A stretch of 64,000 nucleotides of DNA, taken from NCBI RefSeq assembly GCF_900230285.1, contig NZ_OCNK01000002.1, positions 868,001 to 932,000 of the forward strand. The letters run 5' to 3'. The stretch comes from Blastococcus haudaquaticus (GTDB taxonomy: Bacteria > Actinomycetota > Actinomycetes > Mycobacteriales > Geodermatophilaceae). The notes beneath the pieces are model-generated. The model saw nothing but the letters and a program-made list of their open reading frames with translations. It did no database searches and was not told the origin of the DNA. Position numbers and translations under genes: made by a program. Below are positions 33,948-42,932 of the stretch, one piece after another. Every line of letters starts with the position of its first letter. Position 1 is the stretch's first letter.

Positions 33948-34255
33948 GCGAACTCCTCGGAAGCGTGGGTGGCGAGCAGCTCGCCGGGCGTGTTGACCTG
34001 ACCGACGAGGACCTGCTCGGCCACCGTCCGCCACCGCGCGAAGTGGGGGGACGCCTTGTGCGCCTCGAAGGCCGCCGCGTCGGTGTACAGCTCGTACAGG
34101 AAGAAGCGGTTCGGGTCGGCCGTCACCGCCGAGACGTCGAAGCGCAGGCATCCCGGCTCGTCGCGCACCGAGGCCTCGGCATTCGCCGTCATCCCCGCGA
34201 GGAATTCCTCCCGCCGCTCCGGCCGGACCTCCATCTGGACCACCAGGCTGAACAT
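33944..34255 (-). CDS. Antibiotic-biosynthesis-monooxygenase (ABM) domain protein
   Basis: 103 residues: MFSLVVQMEVRPERREEFLAGM, then EPGCLRFDVSAVTADPNRFFLYELYTDAAAFEAHKASPHFARW, the quinol monooxygenase YgiN/ABM fold. It may oxygenate a quinol or simply bind a small molecule. Two ATGs are possible (34261 and 34255). The GAGGAG site abuts the first but is correctly spaced (6 nt) from the second, so 34255 is chosen. First gene of the ABM-cupin-ALDH-dehydrogenase operon. Confidence 0.85.
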   Translation of the reverse strand: MFSLVVQMEVRPERREEFLAGMTANAEASVRDEPGCLRFDVSAVTADPNRFFLYELYTDAAAFEAHKASPHFARWRTVAEQVLVGQVNTPGELLATHASEEFA

Positions 34256-34279
34256 TCCCATCTCCTCTGTTCGCGTCGC

Positions 34280-34298
34280 TGTATACAAGCTGTATACA
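34280..34298. promoter_or_regulatory. Two TGTATACA operators in the divergent promoter
   Basis: TGTATACA at 34280-34287 and 34291-34298 are two perfect 8-bp palindromes exactly 11 bp apart, one helical turn. They fit FCD-GntR sites (T-GT-N-AC-A). They lie 25 bp from the ABM start and 31 bp from the Ldh start and overlap likely -10 sequences on both strands. Probable target of the GntR protein at 35381. Confidence 0.75.
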
Positions 34299-34328
34299 CT
34301 TAGCGGCACCACGTCAAGCGGAGGTCCC

Positions 34329-35384
34329 ATGTCGCGCCTGTCCCCCTCGTCCCTGCGCCGGTTCGGCACGCAGGTGCTCGCCTCACTGGGCGTACCCGAA
34401 GGCGACGGCGCACTGGTGGCGGACAGCCTCGTCCAGGCCGACCTGTGGGGGCATCAGTCGCACGGGTTCCTGCGGTTGCCCTGGTACGCCGCCCGCCTGC
34501 GGTCCGGGGCGATGCGTGCGGTCACCGACCCGGCGGTGCTCTCCGACACCGGCCCGCTGGTGCTCCTCGACGGCCGCGACGGCATCGGCCAGGTGCTCAC
34601 CGAGCGCGCCCGCCTGCTGGCCGTCGAGCGCGCCCGCACGCACGGCGTCGGTGTCGTCGGCGTCCGGAAATCGAACCACTTCGGCACGGCGATGTACTTC
34701 ACCCGCCGGGCGGCACGGGCCGGGTACGTCGCCGTCCTGACGACCAACGCCAGTCCGGCCATGGCTCCCTGGGGCGGCCGGGAGAAGCGGCTCGGCACCA
34801 ACCCGTGGTCCATCGCGGCACCCGGCCCCGACGGCCGCGTCGTCGCCGTCGACATCGCGAACACCGCGGTGGCCCGCGGCAAGATATACCTGGCGAAGAA
34901 CCGCGGGGAGGCCATCCCCGAGAGCTGGGCGCTCGACGCGGACGGGGCGCCGACGACCGACCCGGCGAAGGGGGTCCTGGGCGTGGTGCTCCCGATGGCC
35001 GGCCACAAGGGGTACGCGATCACCTTCCTCATGGACGTGCTCTCCGGCGCCCTCACCGGCAGCGCCGTCGGCACCGGGGTGCACGGGCCCTACGAGGCCG
35101 ACCGCCCCAGCGGCGCCGGGCACCTGTTCCTCGCCCTCGACCCCGACGCCTTCGGTGACCGCGCCGGGTACGAGGCGCGGGTCTCCCAGCTGATCGAGGA
35201 GGTCAAGGCGGTTCCCCTCGCCCAGGGCTTCGACGAGGTCTTCTACCCCGGCGAGGTGGAGGACCGTGCCGAGGCGGCGAACCTGGCGGCCGGCGGCGTC
35301 GTCCTGGCCGACCAGTCGCTGTCGGACCTGCACGACCTGGGCGCCGCGACCGGGGTCCCGTTCCCCGCCGGGGAGCTGCGATGA
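34329..35384 (+). CDS. Ldh-family NAD(P)-dependent oxidoreductase (malate/L-lactate/sulfolactate dehydrogenase type)
   Basis: 351 residues of the LDH2/MDH2 fold, unrelated to classical lactate dehydrogenase. Signatures: DLWGHQSHGFLRLPWYAARLRSG, GVRKSNHFGTAMYFTRRAA with the catalytic His, TTNASPAMAPWGGREKRLGTNPWSIAAP and MAGHKGYAITFLMDVLSG. It oxidises a 2-hydroxy acid or reduces a 2-keto acid; substrate unread. ATG at 34329 gives GAGGT five bases upstream. Its stop overlaps the GntR start (ATGA). Confidence 0.9.
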   Translation: MSRLSPSSLRRFGTQVLASLGVPEGDGALVADSLVQADLWGHQSHGFLRLPWYAARLRSGAMRAVTDPAVLSDTGPLVLLDGRDGIGQVLTERARLLAVERARTHGVGVVGVRKSNHFGTAMYFTRRAARAGYVAVLTTNASPAMAPWGGREKRLGTNPWSIAAPGPDGRVVAVDIANTAVARGKIYLAKNRGEAIPESWALDADGAPTTDPAKGVLGVVLPMAGHKGYAITFLMDVLSGALTGSAVGTGVHGPYEADRPSGAGHLFLALDPDAFGDRAGYEARVSQLIEEVKAVPLAQGFDEVFYPGEVEDRAEAANLAAGGVVLADQSLSDLHDLGAATGVPFPAGELR

Positions 35385-36079
35385 CCACCGTGACCGACGT
35401 GAGCAAGGCCGACCTGGTCCACCGCCGGCTCAAGGAGGAGATCGAGCTCGGCGAGCTGGCCCCCGGGACACCGTTGTCGGAGCTGTCCCTCGTCGAGCGG
35501 ACGGGCGCCTCCCGCACCCCCGTCCGCGAGGCGTTGCGCCGGCTGGCGGCCGAGGGCCTGGTCGACCTGGTCCCCCGCCAGGGGGCGCGCGTCTCCCGGG
35601 TGTCCCTGCAGAGCGTCCGCGACCTGTTCGACTTCCGGTCGCTGCTCGAGCCCGCCGCGATCCGCCAGGCGACCGAGGCCGCGGCCGCCGACGCCGGGCT
35701 GCGCCGGGAGTTCACGGCGATGCGGACCGAGTTCGCCCGCCTCGCCCGCCGGGCCCCGTCGCAGGCGCGTTCCCGGGCGTTCTACGAGCTGGCCGACCGG
35801 TTCGACTGGGCCATCATCGGCGCCACCCGCAACGAGCACCTCCGGCGGACGATCGCCGAGCTGCGGCCGCACACGGCGCGGTTGCGCAACCTCTCGCACG
35901 TCGACCCGCAGCGCATCGAGGTGTCCGTCGAGGAGCACCTGAGCATGTGCGACGCGCTGCTGGCGGGCGACGCCGACGCGGCGGCCGAGGCGATCGCCGA
36001 GCACCTCACCGGGAGCCTGGAGACCATCTTCCGCAACCTGGCCCGCGGCCCCGGCGACGCCCTCGACGTCCTCCAGTAG
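35381..36079 (+). CDS. GntR-family regulator, FCD subgroup (second)
   Basis: 232 residues: winged helix LVHRRLKEEIELGELAPGTPLSELSLVERTGASRTPVREALRRLAAEGLVDLVPRQGARV and an FCD domain (FYELADRFDWAIIGATRNEHL, EEHLSMCDALLAGD, AEAIAEHLTGSLE). It differs from the regulator at 29161 and is coupled to the Ldh gene, so it probably senses the Ldh substrate and binds the double TGTATACA site. No obvious metal-His trio except EEHL and EHLT. Confidence 0.88.
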   Translation: MTTVTDVSKADLVHRRLKEEIELGELAPGTPLSELSLVERTGASRTPVREALRRLAAEGLVDLVPRQGARVSRVSLQSVRDLFDFRSLLEPAAIRQATEAAAADAGLRREFTAMRTEFARLARRAPSQARSRAFYELADRFDWAIIGATRNEHLRRTIAELRPHTARLRNLSHVDPQRIEVSVEEHLSMCDALLAGDADAAAEAIAEHLTGSLETIFRNLARGPGDALDVLQ

Positions 36080-36101
36080 AAGGCCTTCAGTAGGAGGCCT
36101 T
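36074..36101. repeat. 14-bp tandem duplication at convergent gene ends
   Basis: CAGTAGAAGGCCTT (36074-36087) and CAGTAGGAGGCCTT (36088-36101) differ at one base. The first carries the GntR TAG stop; the universal stress protein stop spans the junction. A small slippage duplication. Confidence 0.8.
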
Positions 36102-36482
36102 CACCGCCAGCACCGGGCAGTGGGCGTCCAGCAGGATGCGCTGCGCCTGGCTGCCGGTGATCAGCTTCCCCGTGGGCGAGCGCCGGCGGAGGCCGATCAC
36201 GATGAGGCTGGCGCGAACCCGGTCGGCGATGTCCACGAGCTCGTCGGACGCGTCGTGGCTGCCGACGTGCTGGTCGATCTCGTGCACCACGCCGGACTCC
36301 TCCAGGCGGGCGCGGACGGCGGCGAGCGCGTCCCCGGAGGCGTAGCGGCTGTCGACGAGGGAGTCGCCGCGGGAGGTGTTCACGACGTGCAGGGGCTCGT
36401 CGCGCAGGCGCGACTCGCCGATCGCGGCGGAGAGCGCCGCCTCGCCCTCAGGGGTGGGGACGTAGCCCACGACGATGGTCAT
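36087..36482 (-). CDS. Universal stress protein (UspA family)
   Basis: 131 residues, a single Usp domain: TIVVGYVPTPEGEAALSAAIGES at the start and VIGLRRRSPTGKLITGSQAQRILLDAHCPVLAVKA at the end. The G-x2-G-x9-G(S) ATP loop is only partly conserved (GLRRRSPTGKLITGS). Usp proteins help survival in stress; placement next to transport and catabolic genes is common. Transcribed alone. Confidence 0.88.
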   Translation of the reverse strand: MTIVVGYVPTPEGEAALSAAIGESRLRDEPLHVVNTSRGDSLVDSRYASGDALAAVRARLEESGVVHEIDQHVGSHDASDELVDIADRVRASLIVIGLRRRSPTGKLITGSQAQRILLDAHCPVLAVKASY

Positions 36483-36562
36483 GCGGGCAGCTTCGCCGAG
36501 CCGCCCGGTGACGTCTGCATTACGTGCCTATCGGTTGTTTCGGTCGTTGCGTCCGCTCCCCG

Positions 36563-37255
36563 TCACCCCTGGGCGGACGGGCGGAGGGTGAACCGGCGCT
36601 CGGGCCGGCCGGCCGTGCCGTACCGCTGGCGCACGTCCGCCTCCTGCTGGGCGACCAGCTGCTCGAGGTAGCGCCGCGCGCTCACCCGCGCGAGCCCGGT
36701 GCGCTCGCTGCACTCGGACGCGGAGAGCCCGTCGCCGGCCGCGGCGCCGAGAGCCCGGCGGACCAGCTCGAGGGTCTCCGGCGCGATGCCCTTCGGCGTC
36801 ACCACCGCCGCGGCGGCACCGCCGCGCGTGCCGCCGAAGACCCGGTCCACGTCGCCCTGGCCGGTGACGTCGAGTGCGGCCAGCTCGCCGCGGAGGGCCG
36901 CGTAGCCGCGCAGCCGGTCCTCGAAGGTGCGCCGGTCGAAGGGCTTCACGAGGTAGTGCAGGACCCCGCCGTGCAGAGCGCTGCGGATGCTCTCGACGTC
37001 CCGGGCCGCGCTGATGACGACGACGTCGACCGGTGAGCCGGTCGCGCGCAGCCGCCGGAGCACCTCCAGCCCGGTCATGTCGGGCAGGTAGACGTCCAGC
37101 AGGACCAGGTCGGGACCGAGCCGCCCGATCTCGTCGAGCGCCTGCGCCCCGGTCGACGCCGTCCCGACCACCTCGAAGCCGTCCAGTGCCGCGACGAACG
37201 CCGCGTGCACCTTCGCCACCATGAAGTCGTCGTCGACGATGAGCACGCGGATCAC
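36563..37255 (-). CDS. CitB/DcuR-type response regulator
   Basis: 230 residues. Receiver domain: DDD at 8-10, phospho-acceptor Asp54 in LVLLDVYLPD, Lys in LVKPFDRR. The output domain (APETLELVRRALGAAAGDGLSASECSERTGLARVSARRYLEQLVAQQEADVRQRYG) is the CitB-family helix-turn-helix. It controls di/tricarboxylate genes when phosphorylated by the partner kinase, encoded 4 nt overlapping upstream. Likely target: tctCBA at 39037, which is divergent from the operon. Confidence 0.9.
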   Translation of the reverse strand: MIRVLIVDDDFMVAKVHAAFVAALDGFEVVGTASTGAQALDEIGRLGPDLVLLDVYLPDMTGLEVLRRLRATGSPVDVVVISAARDVESIRSALHGGVLHYLVKPFDRRTFEDRLRGYAALRGELAALDVTGQGDVDRVFGGTRGGAAAAVVTPKGIAPETLELVRRALGAAAGDGLSASECSERTGLARVSARRYLEQLVAQQEADVRQRYGTAGRPERRFTLRPSAQG

Positions 37256-38853
37256 GGGGCCACCAGCTCCGGATCGGCAGGAAGCCGGGCAGTGAAGGTC
37301 GACCCACCCGCGGACGAGGCCGTCACCTCACCCCCGCGCCGGCTGCACAGCAGGTGGACCAGGGAGAGACCGATGCCGCGCTCCTCCGAGCCGCTCGTGC
37401 CCGACGACGCGTCCTTGGTGGACACGCCCCGCCGGAAGACCTCGCGTTCCATCCCGGCCGGCACCCCGGGCCCCGAATCGCGCACCACCACCTCCACCTC
37501 GCCGTCCACCAGCCCCAGCGACACCTCGACCCAGCGCTGCGCCGCCACCGACGCGGCGTCCAGCGCGTTGTCGACGAGGTTGCCCACCACCGTCGCGACG
37601 TCCCCGCTGAGCTCGTCGGACAGCACGGGCAGGGACGAGTCCGGAGCCACCCGGAGGTCCACGCCGAGCTCGGCTGCCTGGCTCGCCTTGGCGATGAGGA
37701 GGGCGGCGATCGACGGATCGCGCACCGCGGCGGTGACGTCGGCACTGAACTCCGACCGGCTGGAGCTCACGCGGTGCACGAACCGGACCGCTTCCTCCGA
37801 CTCCCCGATCTCGATCAGCCCGGCGATGGTGTGCAGCCGGTTGCTGAACTCGTGCGCCTGCGCCCGGAGCGTGTCGGTCACGTGCCGGGTGAGATCGAGC
37901 TCCCTGCGCAGCTCGAGGAGCTCGGTGCGGTCGCGCAACGTCGTCACGGACCCGATGGGCCGGCCCCTGCTCGTGATCGGCAGCCGGTTGACGACGAGCA
38001 CCCGGCCCGCACTGGCGACGGCGCGGTCGCGCTCCACCTCCCCGGAGAGGAAGGCGTCGAGCATCTCCTCCCCCACCCCCAGGTCGGCGAGCGTGCGTCC
38101 GAGCGCGTCCCCCGGGATGTGCAGCAGCCGGATCGCCTCGTCGTTGATCAGCGTCACGCGACCGCGCAGGTCCAGGCCGACGACGCCCTCGCGGATGCCG
38201 TGCAGCATCGCGTCGCGGTGCTCGACGAGCCCGGTGATCTCGGCCGGTTCGAGGCCCAGGGTCTGCCGCTTGACCCGTCGCGCGACGAGCAGCGAGCCGA
38301 CGATGCCGATCCCGCTGGCCAGCCCGAGGTAGGTCAGGAGGTTCGGGGCGGCCTCCGCCAGCCCGTCCAGGACCGAGGGGTACAGGCGGGTGACCACGAC
38401 GAAGCCGCCGGGATCACGACGCGGTCCGGTCAGAACCGGCACCATCGCGACCGCGGCCGGGCTGCCCGCGAACTCCCGCTCCCCCACCCATGCCCGGCCG
38501 TCGAGGACGGTGCTGTCGCCCACGGCGACGCGCTCCCCCAGCTGACCGGGGTCCTCGCTGGCGATCACGGTCCGGTCCTGCAGCGCGACCACGACCGACG
38601 CAGACCCCGAGACGCTGCGGGTGCTCTCGGCTGCCACCCGGACGTAGGCGATGCCTCCCTCGTCCACGGCCTCGCGGAAGATCCGCGCGTTCGCCAGCGT
38701 CTCGGCGACGGCCAGTGCGCGCCGGCCCTCGGTGTCCTGGGCCCGCTGCGTCGACTGGGCCACGGTCACCGCCGACACGCCCACCAGGACCACGCAGATG
38801 ATGACCACCTGCAGGGCCAGCAGCTGGCCGGCGAGCGAGAGCCGCCGGTTCAC
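37252..38853 (-). CDS. CitA/DcuS-type sensor histidine kinase
   Basis: 533 residues. Membrane helix (LLALQVVIICVVLVGVSAVTVA), an extracytoplasmic PAS-like sensor (about 40-175), a second helix (YLGLASGIGIVGSLLVA), a cytoplasmic PAS (MLHGIREGVVGLDLRGRVTLIN), the H-box AQAHEFSNRLHTIAGLIEIGE typical of CitA/DcuS, and an ATPase domain (NLVDNALDAAS, DSGPGVP, GIGLSLVH). It should sense a carboxylate outside the cell. GTG at 38853 follows AGGAG with good spacing. Confidence 0.9.
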   Translation of the reverse strand: MNRRLSLAGQLLALQVVIICVVLVGVSAVTVAQSTQRAQDTEGRRALAVAETLANARIFREAVDEGGIAYVRVAAESTRSVSGSASVVVALQDRTVIASEDPGQLGERVAVGDSTVLDGRAWVGEREFAGSPAAVAMVPVLTGPRRDPGGFVVVTRLYPSVLDGLAEAAPNLLTYLGLASGIGIVGSLLVARRVKRQTLGLEPAEITGLVEHRDAMLHGIREGVVGLDLRGRVTLINDEAIRLLHIPGDALGRTLADLGVGEEMLDAFLSGEVERDRAVASAGRVLVVNRLPITSRGRPIGSVTTLRDRTELLELRRELDLTRHVTDTLRAQAHEFSNRLHTIAGLIEIGESEEAVRFVHRVSSSRSEFSADVTAAVRDPSIAALLIAKASQAAELGVDLRVAPDSSLPVLSDELSGDVATVVGNLVDNALDAASVAAQRWVEVSLGLVDGEVEVVVRDSGPGVPAGMEREVFRRGVSTKDASSGTSGSEERGIGLSLVHLLCSRRGGEVTASSAGGSTFTARLPADPELVAP

Positions 38854-38958
38854 GGGCTTTCTCCTGACGTCGGGTGCGGGGGGCGCTCGGTCGCGATCGT
38901 GCCCGGATCGCACTCCGCTGTGACCGTGGACACAAGGACCACAAAGCTCATTGCGCAC

Positions 38959-38987
38959 GCAAGGGTGACACCCCCTGCGGCCCTTGC
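38959..38987. promoter_or_regulatory. Inverted repeat in the tctC/kinase intergenic region
   Basis: GCAAGGG (38959-38965) and CCCTTGC (38981-38987) are 7-bp inverted arms 22 bp apart centre to centre, about 50 bp before tctC. It could be the response-regulator site. Low confidence. Confidence 0.35.
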
Positions 38988-39036
38988 CATCTTGCCTTCA
39001 CGCGGTGGTGACCCACCGGACACACAGGAGGACAAG

Positions 39037-40041
39037 ATGCGCACTGCTTCCCTGCGGAAGCTCACCCTCGGCGCCGTTGCCGCTGGGCTCGTGCTGACCG
39101 GCTGCGGCACCACTGCCGAAGGCGGCTCGGCGTCGGGAGGCGGCGACGACGGTCCGATCAGCGGGCTCCGGTTCATGGTCCCGAACTCGCCGGGCAGCGG
39201 GTACGACACCACCGCCCGCGAGGCCGCCCGCGTCATGGAGGAGCAGGACCTGGCCACGGGCATCGAGGTCTTCAACCTCGAGGGTGCCGGTGGCACCGTC
39301 GGCCTCCAGCGGCTGGTGAACGAGGACGGCAACGCCGACCTCCTCATGCAGATGGGCCTCGGCGTCGTCGGCGCGCAGTTCAGCAACCAGTCCGAGGCCA
39401 CCCTCGACCAGACGACCCCGGTCGCGAAGCTGATCGAGGAGGCCGAGGCGATCGTCGTCCCCGGCGACTCGCCCTACGAGTCGATCGACGACCTCGTCAC
39501 CGCGTGGAAGGCCGACCCGGGCAACACCCCGGTCGGCGGCGCCTCCAACCCGGGCGGACCCGACCACCTGACCCCGATGCTGCTCGCGCAGGAGGTCGGC
39601 GTGGAGCCGGCGTCGGTGAACTACGTCGCGTACGACGGCGGCGGTGAGCTCCTGGCGGGCATCCTCGGCGGCGACGTCGCCTTCGCCGCCACCGGCGTCG
39701 GCGAGGTCACCGAGGCGGCGGCGTCGGGTGACGTCCGCGTCCTCGCCGTCACCAGCGAGGAGGCCGTCGAGGGCCTCGACGCCCCGACCCTGACCGACGA
39801 GGGCATCGACCTGGTGTTCGCCAACTGGCGCGGCATCGTGGCGCCCCCCGGCATCTCCGACGAGGACACCCAGAAGTGGGTCGACGCGGTCACCGCGATG
39901 CACGACAGCGACGCGTGGACCACGACGCTCGAGGACCAGGGCTGGGTCGACGCCTTCATGACCGGCGACGACTTCAGCGCCTTCCTCGACGAGGAGAGCG
40001 CCCGGGTCGAGTCCGTGATGAGCGAGCTGGGCCTGGCATGA
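39037..40041 (+). CDS. tctC: TctC-family substrate-binding lipoprotein (tripartite tricarboxylate transporter)
   Basis: 334 residues with a lipoprotein signal ([13 protein letters not shown], Cys23) and a Gly/Ser linker. The binding domain has the TctC pattern: [87 protein letters not shown]. It captures a carboxylate outside the membrane and hands it to TctAB. AGGAGG before ATG 39037. First gene of tctCBA, divergent from the two-component genes. Confidence 0.93.
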   Translation: MRTASLRKLTLGAVAAGLVLTGCGTTAEGGSASGGGDDGPISGLRFMVPNSPGSGYDTTAREAARVMEEQDLATGIEVFNLEGAGGTVGLQRLVNEDGNADLLMQMGLGVVGAQFSNQSEATLDQTTPVAKLIEEAEAIVVPGDSPYESIDDLVTAWKADPGNTPVGGASNPGGPDHLTPMLLAQEVGVEPASVNYVAYDGGGELLAGILGGDVAFAATGVGEVTEAAASGDVRVLAVTSEEAVEGLDAPTLTDEGIDLVFANWRGIVAPPGISDEDTQKWVDAVTAMHDSDAWTTTLEDQGWVDAFMTGDDFSAFLDEESARVESVMSELGLA

Positions 40042-40550
40042 GTTCTGCCGCCCCCGGCGGCGTCCGGGAGCAGGGCCGCTCCGAGTACGGAGTGGCCCTG
40101 TTCCTCGGGGCCCTCGGCATCCTCGTCATCGTCCAGGCGCTGCTCCTGCCGGAGAGCCGGATCGCCCGCGGACCCGTCGGCCCCGCCACCATCCCGATCG
40201 TCGTGGGCGGCCTGCTCGTCGTCGTCGCCTGCTTCCTCGCCGTGGACGTCTTCCGGGGTGGTCGCGGCGAGCCGGAGGGCGGCGAGGACGTCGAGCTCAC
40301 GGGCAGCAGCGACTGGCGCACCGTGCTGATGCTGGCGGCGGCGTTCGTCGCCAACGCCCTGCTGATCGAGCCGCTCGGCTGGCCCTTCTCCGGCGCGATC
40401 CTGTTCTGGGGCTCGGCCTTCGCGCTCGGCAGCCGGCACTACGTCCGGGACGCGGTCATCGCCCTCGTCCTGTCGTTCGGCTCCTGGTACCTGTTCGCCT
40501 TCGGCCTCGACGTGATCCTCCCGGTCGGCATCCTGAAGGGCATCCTCTGA
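40038..40550 (+). CDS. tctB: TctB small membrane subunit
   Basis: 170 residues with four membrane helices ([98 protein letters not shown]). It is the small integral subunit of the TTT transporter. Overlaps tctC by ATGA and tctA by one base (TGATG). Confidence 0.92.
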   Translation: MSSAAPGGVREQGRSEYGVALFLGALGILVIVQALLLPESRIARGPVGPATIPIVVGGLLVVVACFLAVDVFRGGRGEPEGGEDVELTGSSDWRTVLMLAAAFVANALLIEPLGWPFSGAILFWGSAFALGSRHYVRDAVIALVLSFGSWYLFAFGLDVILPVGILKGIL

Positions 40551-42172
40551 TGGACGCGCTGACCTCCCTGGTCGAGGGCTTCGGCACCGCGCTGACCCCG
40601 CAGAACCTGCTGTACGCCTTCATCGGTGTGCTCCTCGGCACCGCGATCGGCGTGCTGCCCGGCATCGGCCCGGCCATGACGGTCGCCCTGCTGCTGCCGC
40701 TCACCCGGGGGCTGGACGTCACCAGCGCGCTGATCATGTTCGCCGGCATCTACTACGGCGGGATGTACGGCGGCTCGACCACCTCGATCCTGCTCAACAC
40801 CCCCGGTGAGAGCGCGTCGGTGGTCACGGCGATCGAGGGCAACAAGATGGCCCGCAGCGGCCGGGCCGCGCAGGCGCTGGCCACCGCGGCCATCGGCTCG
40901 TTCGTCGCCGGCACCATCGCCACCCTGCTCCTCGCGCTCCTGGCCCCCTCGGTCGCCGACCTGGCGGTGGAGGTCTCGCCCGCGGACTTCTTCGCCATCA
41001 TGGTGCTGGCCTTCATCGCGGTGACGTCGGTCCTCGGCAGCTCCCGCGTCCGTGGGCTGGCCGCGCTCGGGCTGGGTCTCACGATCGGTCTCATCGGCAT
41101 CGACCGGACCTCCGGCCAGCAGCGGCTGACCTTCGGGATCGCCGAGCTCGCCGACGGCATCGACGTCGTCGTCGTCGCCGTCGGGCTGTTCGCCGTCGGC
41201 GAGGCCCTCTGGACGGCGGCCCACCTGCGCCGCAGACCGATCGACGTCATCCCGGTCGGCAGCCCGCGGATGAGCCGCAGCGACTTCAGCCGGTCCTGGA
41301 AGCCCTGGCTGCGCGGCACGTTCATCGGGTTCCCGTTCGGGGCGATCCCGGCCGGCGGTGCGGAGATCCCGACCTTCCTCTCCTACGTCACCGAGAAGCG
41401 GCTGTCCAAGCATCCGGAGGAGTTCGGCAAGGGCGCCATCGAGGGCGTGGCTGGACCCGAGGCCACCAACAACGCCTCGGCCGCGGGTGGCCTCGTACCG
41501 ATGCTCACCCTGGGCATCCCGACGACCGCCACCGCCGCGGTCATGCTGGCCGCGATCCAGAGCTACGGGATCGAGCCCGGTCCGCGACTGTTCGACACCG
41601 AGCCGGAGCTCGTCTGGGGTTTGATCGCCAGCCTCTTCATCGGCAACACCGTGCTGCTGGCGCTCAACCTGCCCCTCGCGCCGCTCTGGGCGAAGCTGCT
41701 GAGGATCCCCCGCTCGTACCTCTACGCCGGGATCCTGTTCTTCTCCAGCCTCGGCGCCTACGCGGCCAACGCCAACACGTTCGACCTGTTCCTGCTCCTG
41801 GCCATCGGTGCGCTCGGTTTCATGATGCGCCGGTACGGGCTGCCGGTCCTGCCGGCGATCATCGGGGTGATCCTCGGCCCGTTCGCCGAGGAGAAGCTCC
41901 GCCAGGCGCTGCAGATCAGCAACGGTGAGGTCAGCGGCCTGGTCACGCCGTTGAGCACCGTCGTCTACGCCATCGTCGCGCTGATCGTGCTCTGGCCGCT
42001 GGTCCGCCGGTTCCTCCCCCGCAAGGTCGTCCCCAGCGTGCTGGACGAGGCCGCGCACGAGATCGAGGCGTCACACGCCCACCACGGGCTCACCTCGGCC
42101 GTCTCCGTCGAGCGGCACGTCGGCGACGGCACCGGGCGGGCTCGCGACCCCGAGGAACCGCGCGGCACCTGA
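40550..42172 (+). CDS. tctA: TctA large membrane subunit
   Basis: 540 residues with about 12 membrane helices. Signature blocks: [66 protein letters not shown] and [38 protein letters not shown], all diagnostic of TctA. It is the ion-driven transport channel. The substrate may be citrate, tartrate or another carboxylate; sequence does not say. Ends just before a nested hairpin. Confidence 0.94.
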   Translation: MDALTSLVEGFGTALTPQNLLYAFIGVLLGTAIGVLPGIGPAMTVALLLPLTRGLDVTSALIMFAGIYYGGMYGGSTTSILLNTPGESASVVTAIEGNKMARSGRAAQALATAAIGSFVAGTIATLLLALLAPSVADLAVEVSPADFFAIMVLAFIAVTSVLGSSRVRGLAALGLGLTIGLIGIDRTSGQQRLTFGIAELADGIDVVVVAVGLFAVGEALWTAAHLRRRPIDVIPVGSPRMSRSDFSRSWKPWLRGTFIGFPFGAIPAGGAEIPTFLSYVTEKRLSKHPEEFGKGAIEGVAGPEATNNASAAGGLVPMLTLGIPTTATAAVMLAAIQSYGIEPGPRLFDTEPELVWGLIASLFIGNTVLLALNLPLAPLWAKLLRIPRSYLYAGILFFSSLGAYAANANTFDLFLLLAIGALGFMMRRYGLPVLPAIIGVILGPFAEEKLRQALQISNGEVSGLVTPLSTVVYAIVALIVLWPLVRRFLPRKVVPSVLDEAAHEIEASHAHHGLTSAVSVERHVGDGTGRARDPEEPRGT

Positions 42173-42181
42173 GAACCGTCG

Positions 42182-42224
42182 CCGGTGGCCGGGAGCACAG
42201 GGACCCTGCGCCCCCGGCCACCGG
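42182..42224 (+). terminator. Nested hairpin after tctA
   Basis: CCGGTGGCCGGG (42182-42193) and CCCGGCCACCGG (42213-42224) form a perfect 12-bp stem. The loop contains a second palindrome, CAGGGACCCTG (42198-42208). A strong terminator for tctCBA 9 bp after the stop, ending 23 bp before puuD. Confidence 0.8.
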
Positions 42225-42247
42225 TCGTTCGCGGGCAGACTGGCCGC

Positions 42248-42931
42248 ATGCGCCCGTTGATCGGCATCAGCACCTACCGCGAGCTCGCGCAGTGGGGAAC
42301 CTGGCACGTGCCCGCGGTGCTGCTGCCGGCCTCCTACGCCGACGCCGTCGCGCAGGCCGGCGGCGAGCCGGTGCTCCTGCCGACGGGTGCGGTCAGCGCC
42401 GAGGTCGTGGCCCGGCTCGACGGACTGGTCGTCGCCGGCGGCGCCGATGTCGACCCGGCACGCTACGGGCAGCCCGCCGGGCCGCACACGGCCGTCGTCC
42501 GGCCGGAACGGGACGAGTCCGAGCTGGTCGCCCTCGAGGCGGCGCTGGACCGCGACCTGCCCCTGCTGGCCATCTGCCGGGGTATGCAGCTGCTCAACGT
42601 GGCCCTCGGCGGCGACCTCCTGCAGCACCTGCCCGACGTCGAGGGTGCCGGGACGCACGACCCCGGACCGGGGCTGTACGAGCAGCGGGAGGTGCGCACC
42701 GAACCCGGTACGCGACTGCACCGGCTGCTGGGACCGACGGCGCCCGTGGCCTGTCACCACCACCAGGCCATCGACCGCATCGCACCGGGGCTGACGCCGA
42801 CCGCGTGGGCCGAGGACGGCGTCGTCGAAGGCGTCGAGGCGGCCGGGCGCCGGTTCTGCCTCGGGGTGCAGTGGCACCCCGAGGAAGGCACCGACCACCG
42901 CCTGTTCGCGGCGCACGTGGCCGCCTGCTGA
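42248..42931 (+). CDS. Gamma-glutamyl-GABA hydrolase-type class I GATase-like protein (PuuD family)
   Basis: 227 residues. Nucleophile Cys in LLAICRGMQLLNVALGG, and the His-Glu of the triad in GVQWHPEEG. It should hydrolyse a gamma-glutamyl amide formed by the glutamine-synthetase-like ligase at 44702, the last step of the glutamylated polyamine or ethanolamine route. ATG at 42248 is chosen as the start of RPLIGISTYRE; an upstream ATG at 42185 lies in the terminator. Converges on the permease gene. Confidence 0.88.
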   Translation: MRPLIGISTYRELAQWGTWHVPAVLLPASYADAVAQAGGEPVLLPTGAVSAEVVARLDGLVVAGGADVDPARYGQPAGPHTAVVRPERDESELVALEAALDRDLPLLAICRGMQLLNVALGGDLLQHLPDVEGAGTHDPGPGLYEQREVRTEPGTRLHRLLGPTAPVACHHHQAIDRIAPGLTPTAWAEDGVVEGVEAAGRRFCLGVQWHPEEGTDHRLFAAHVAAC

Positions 42932-42932
42932 C

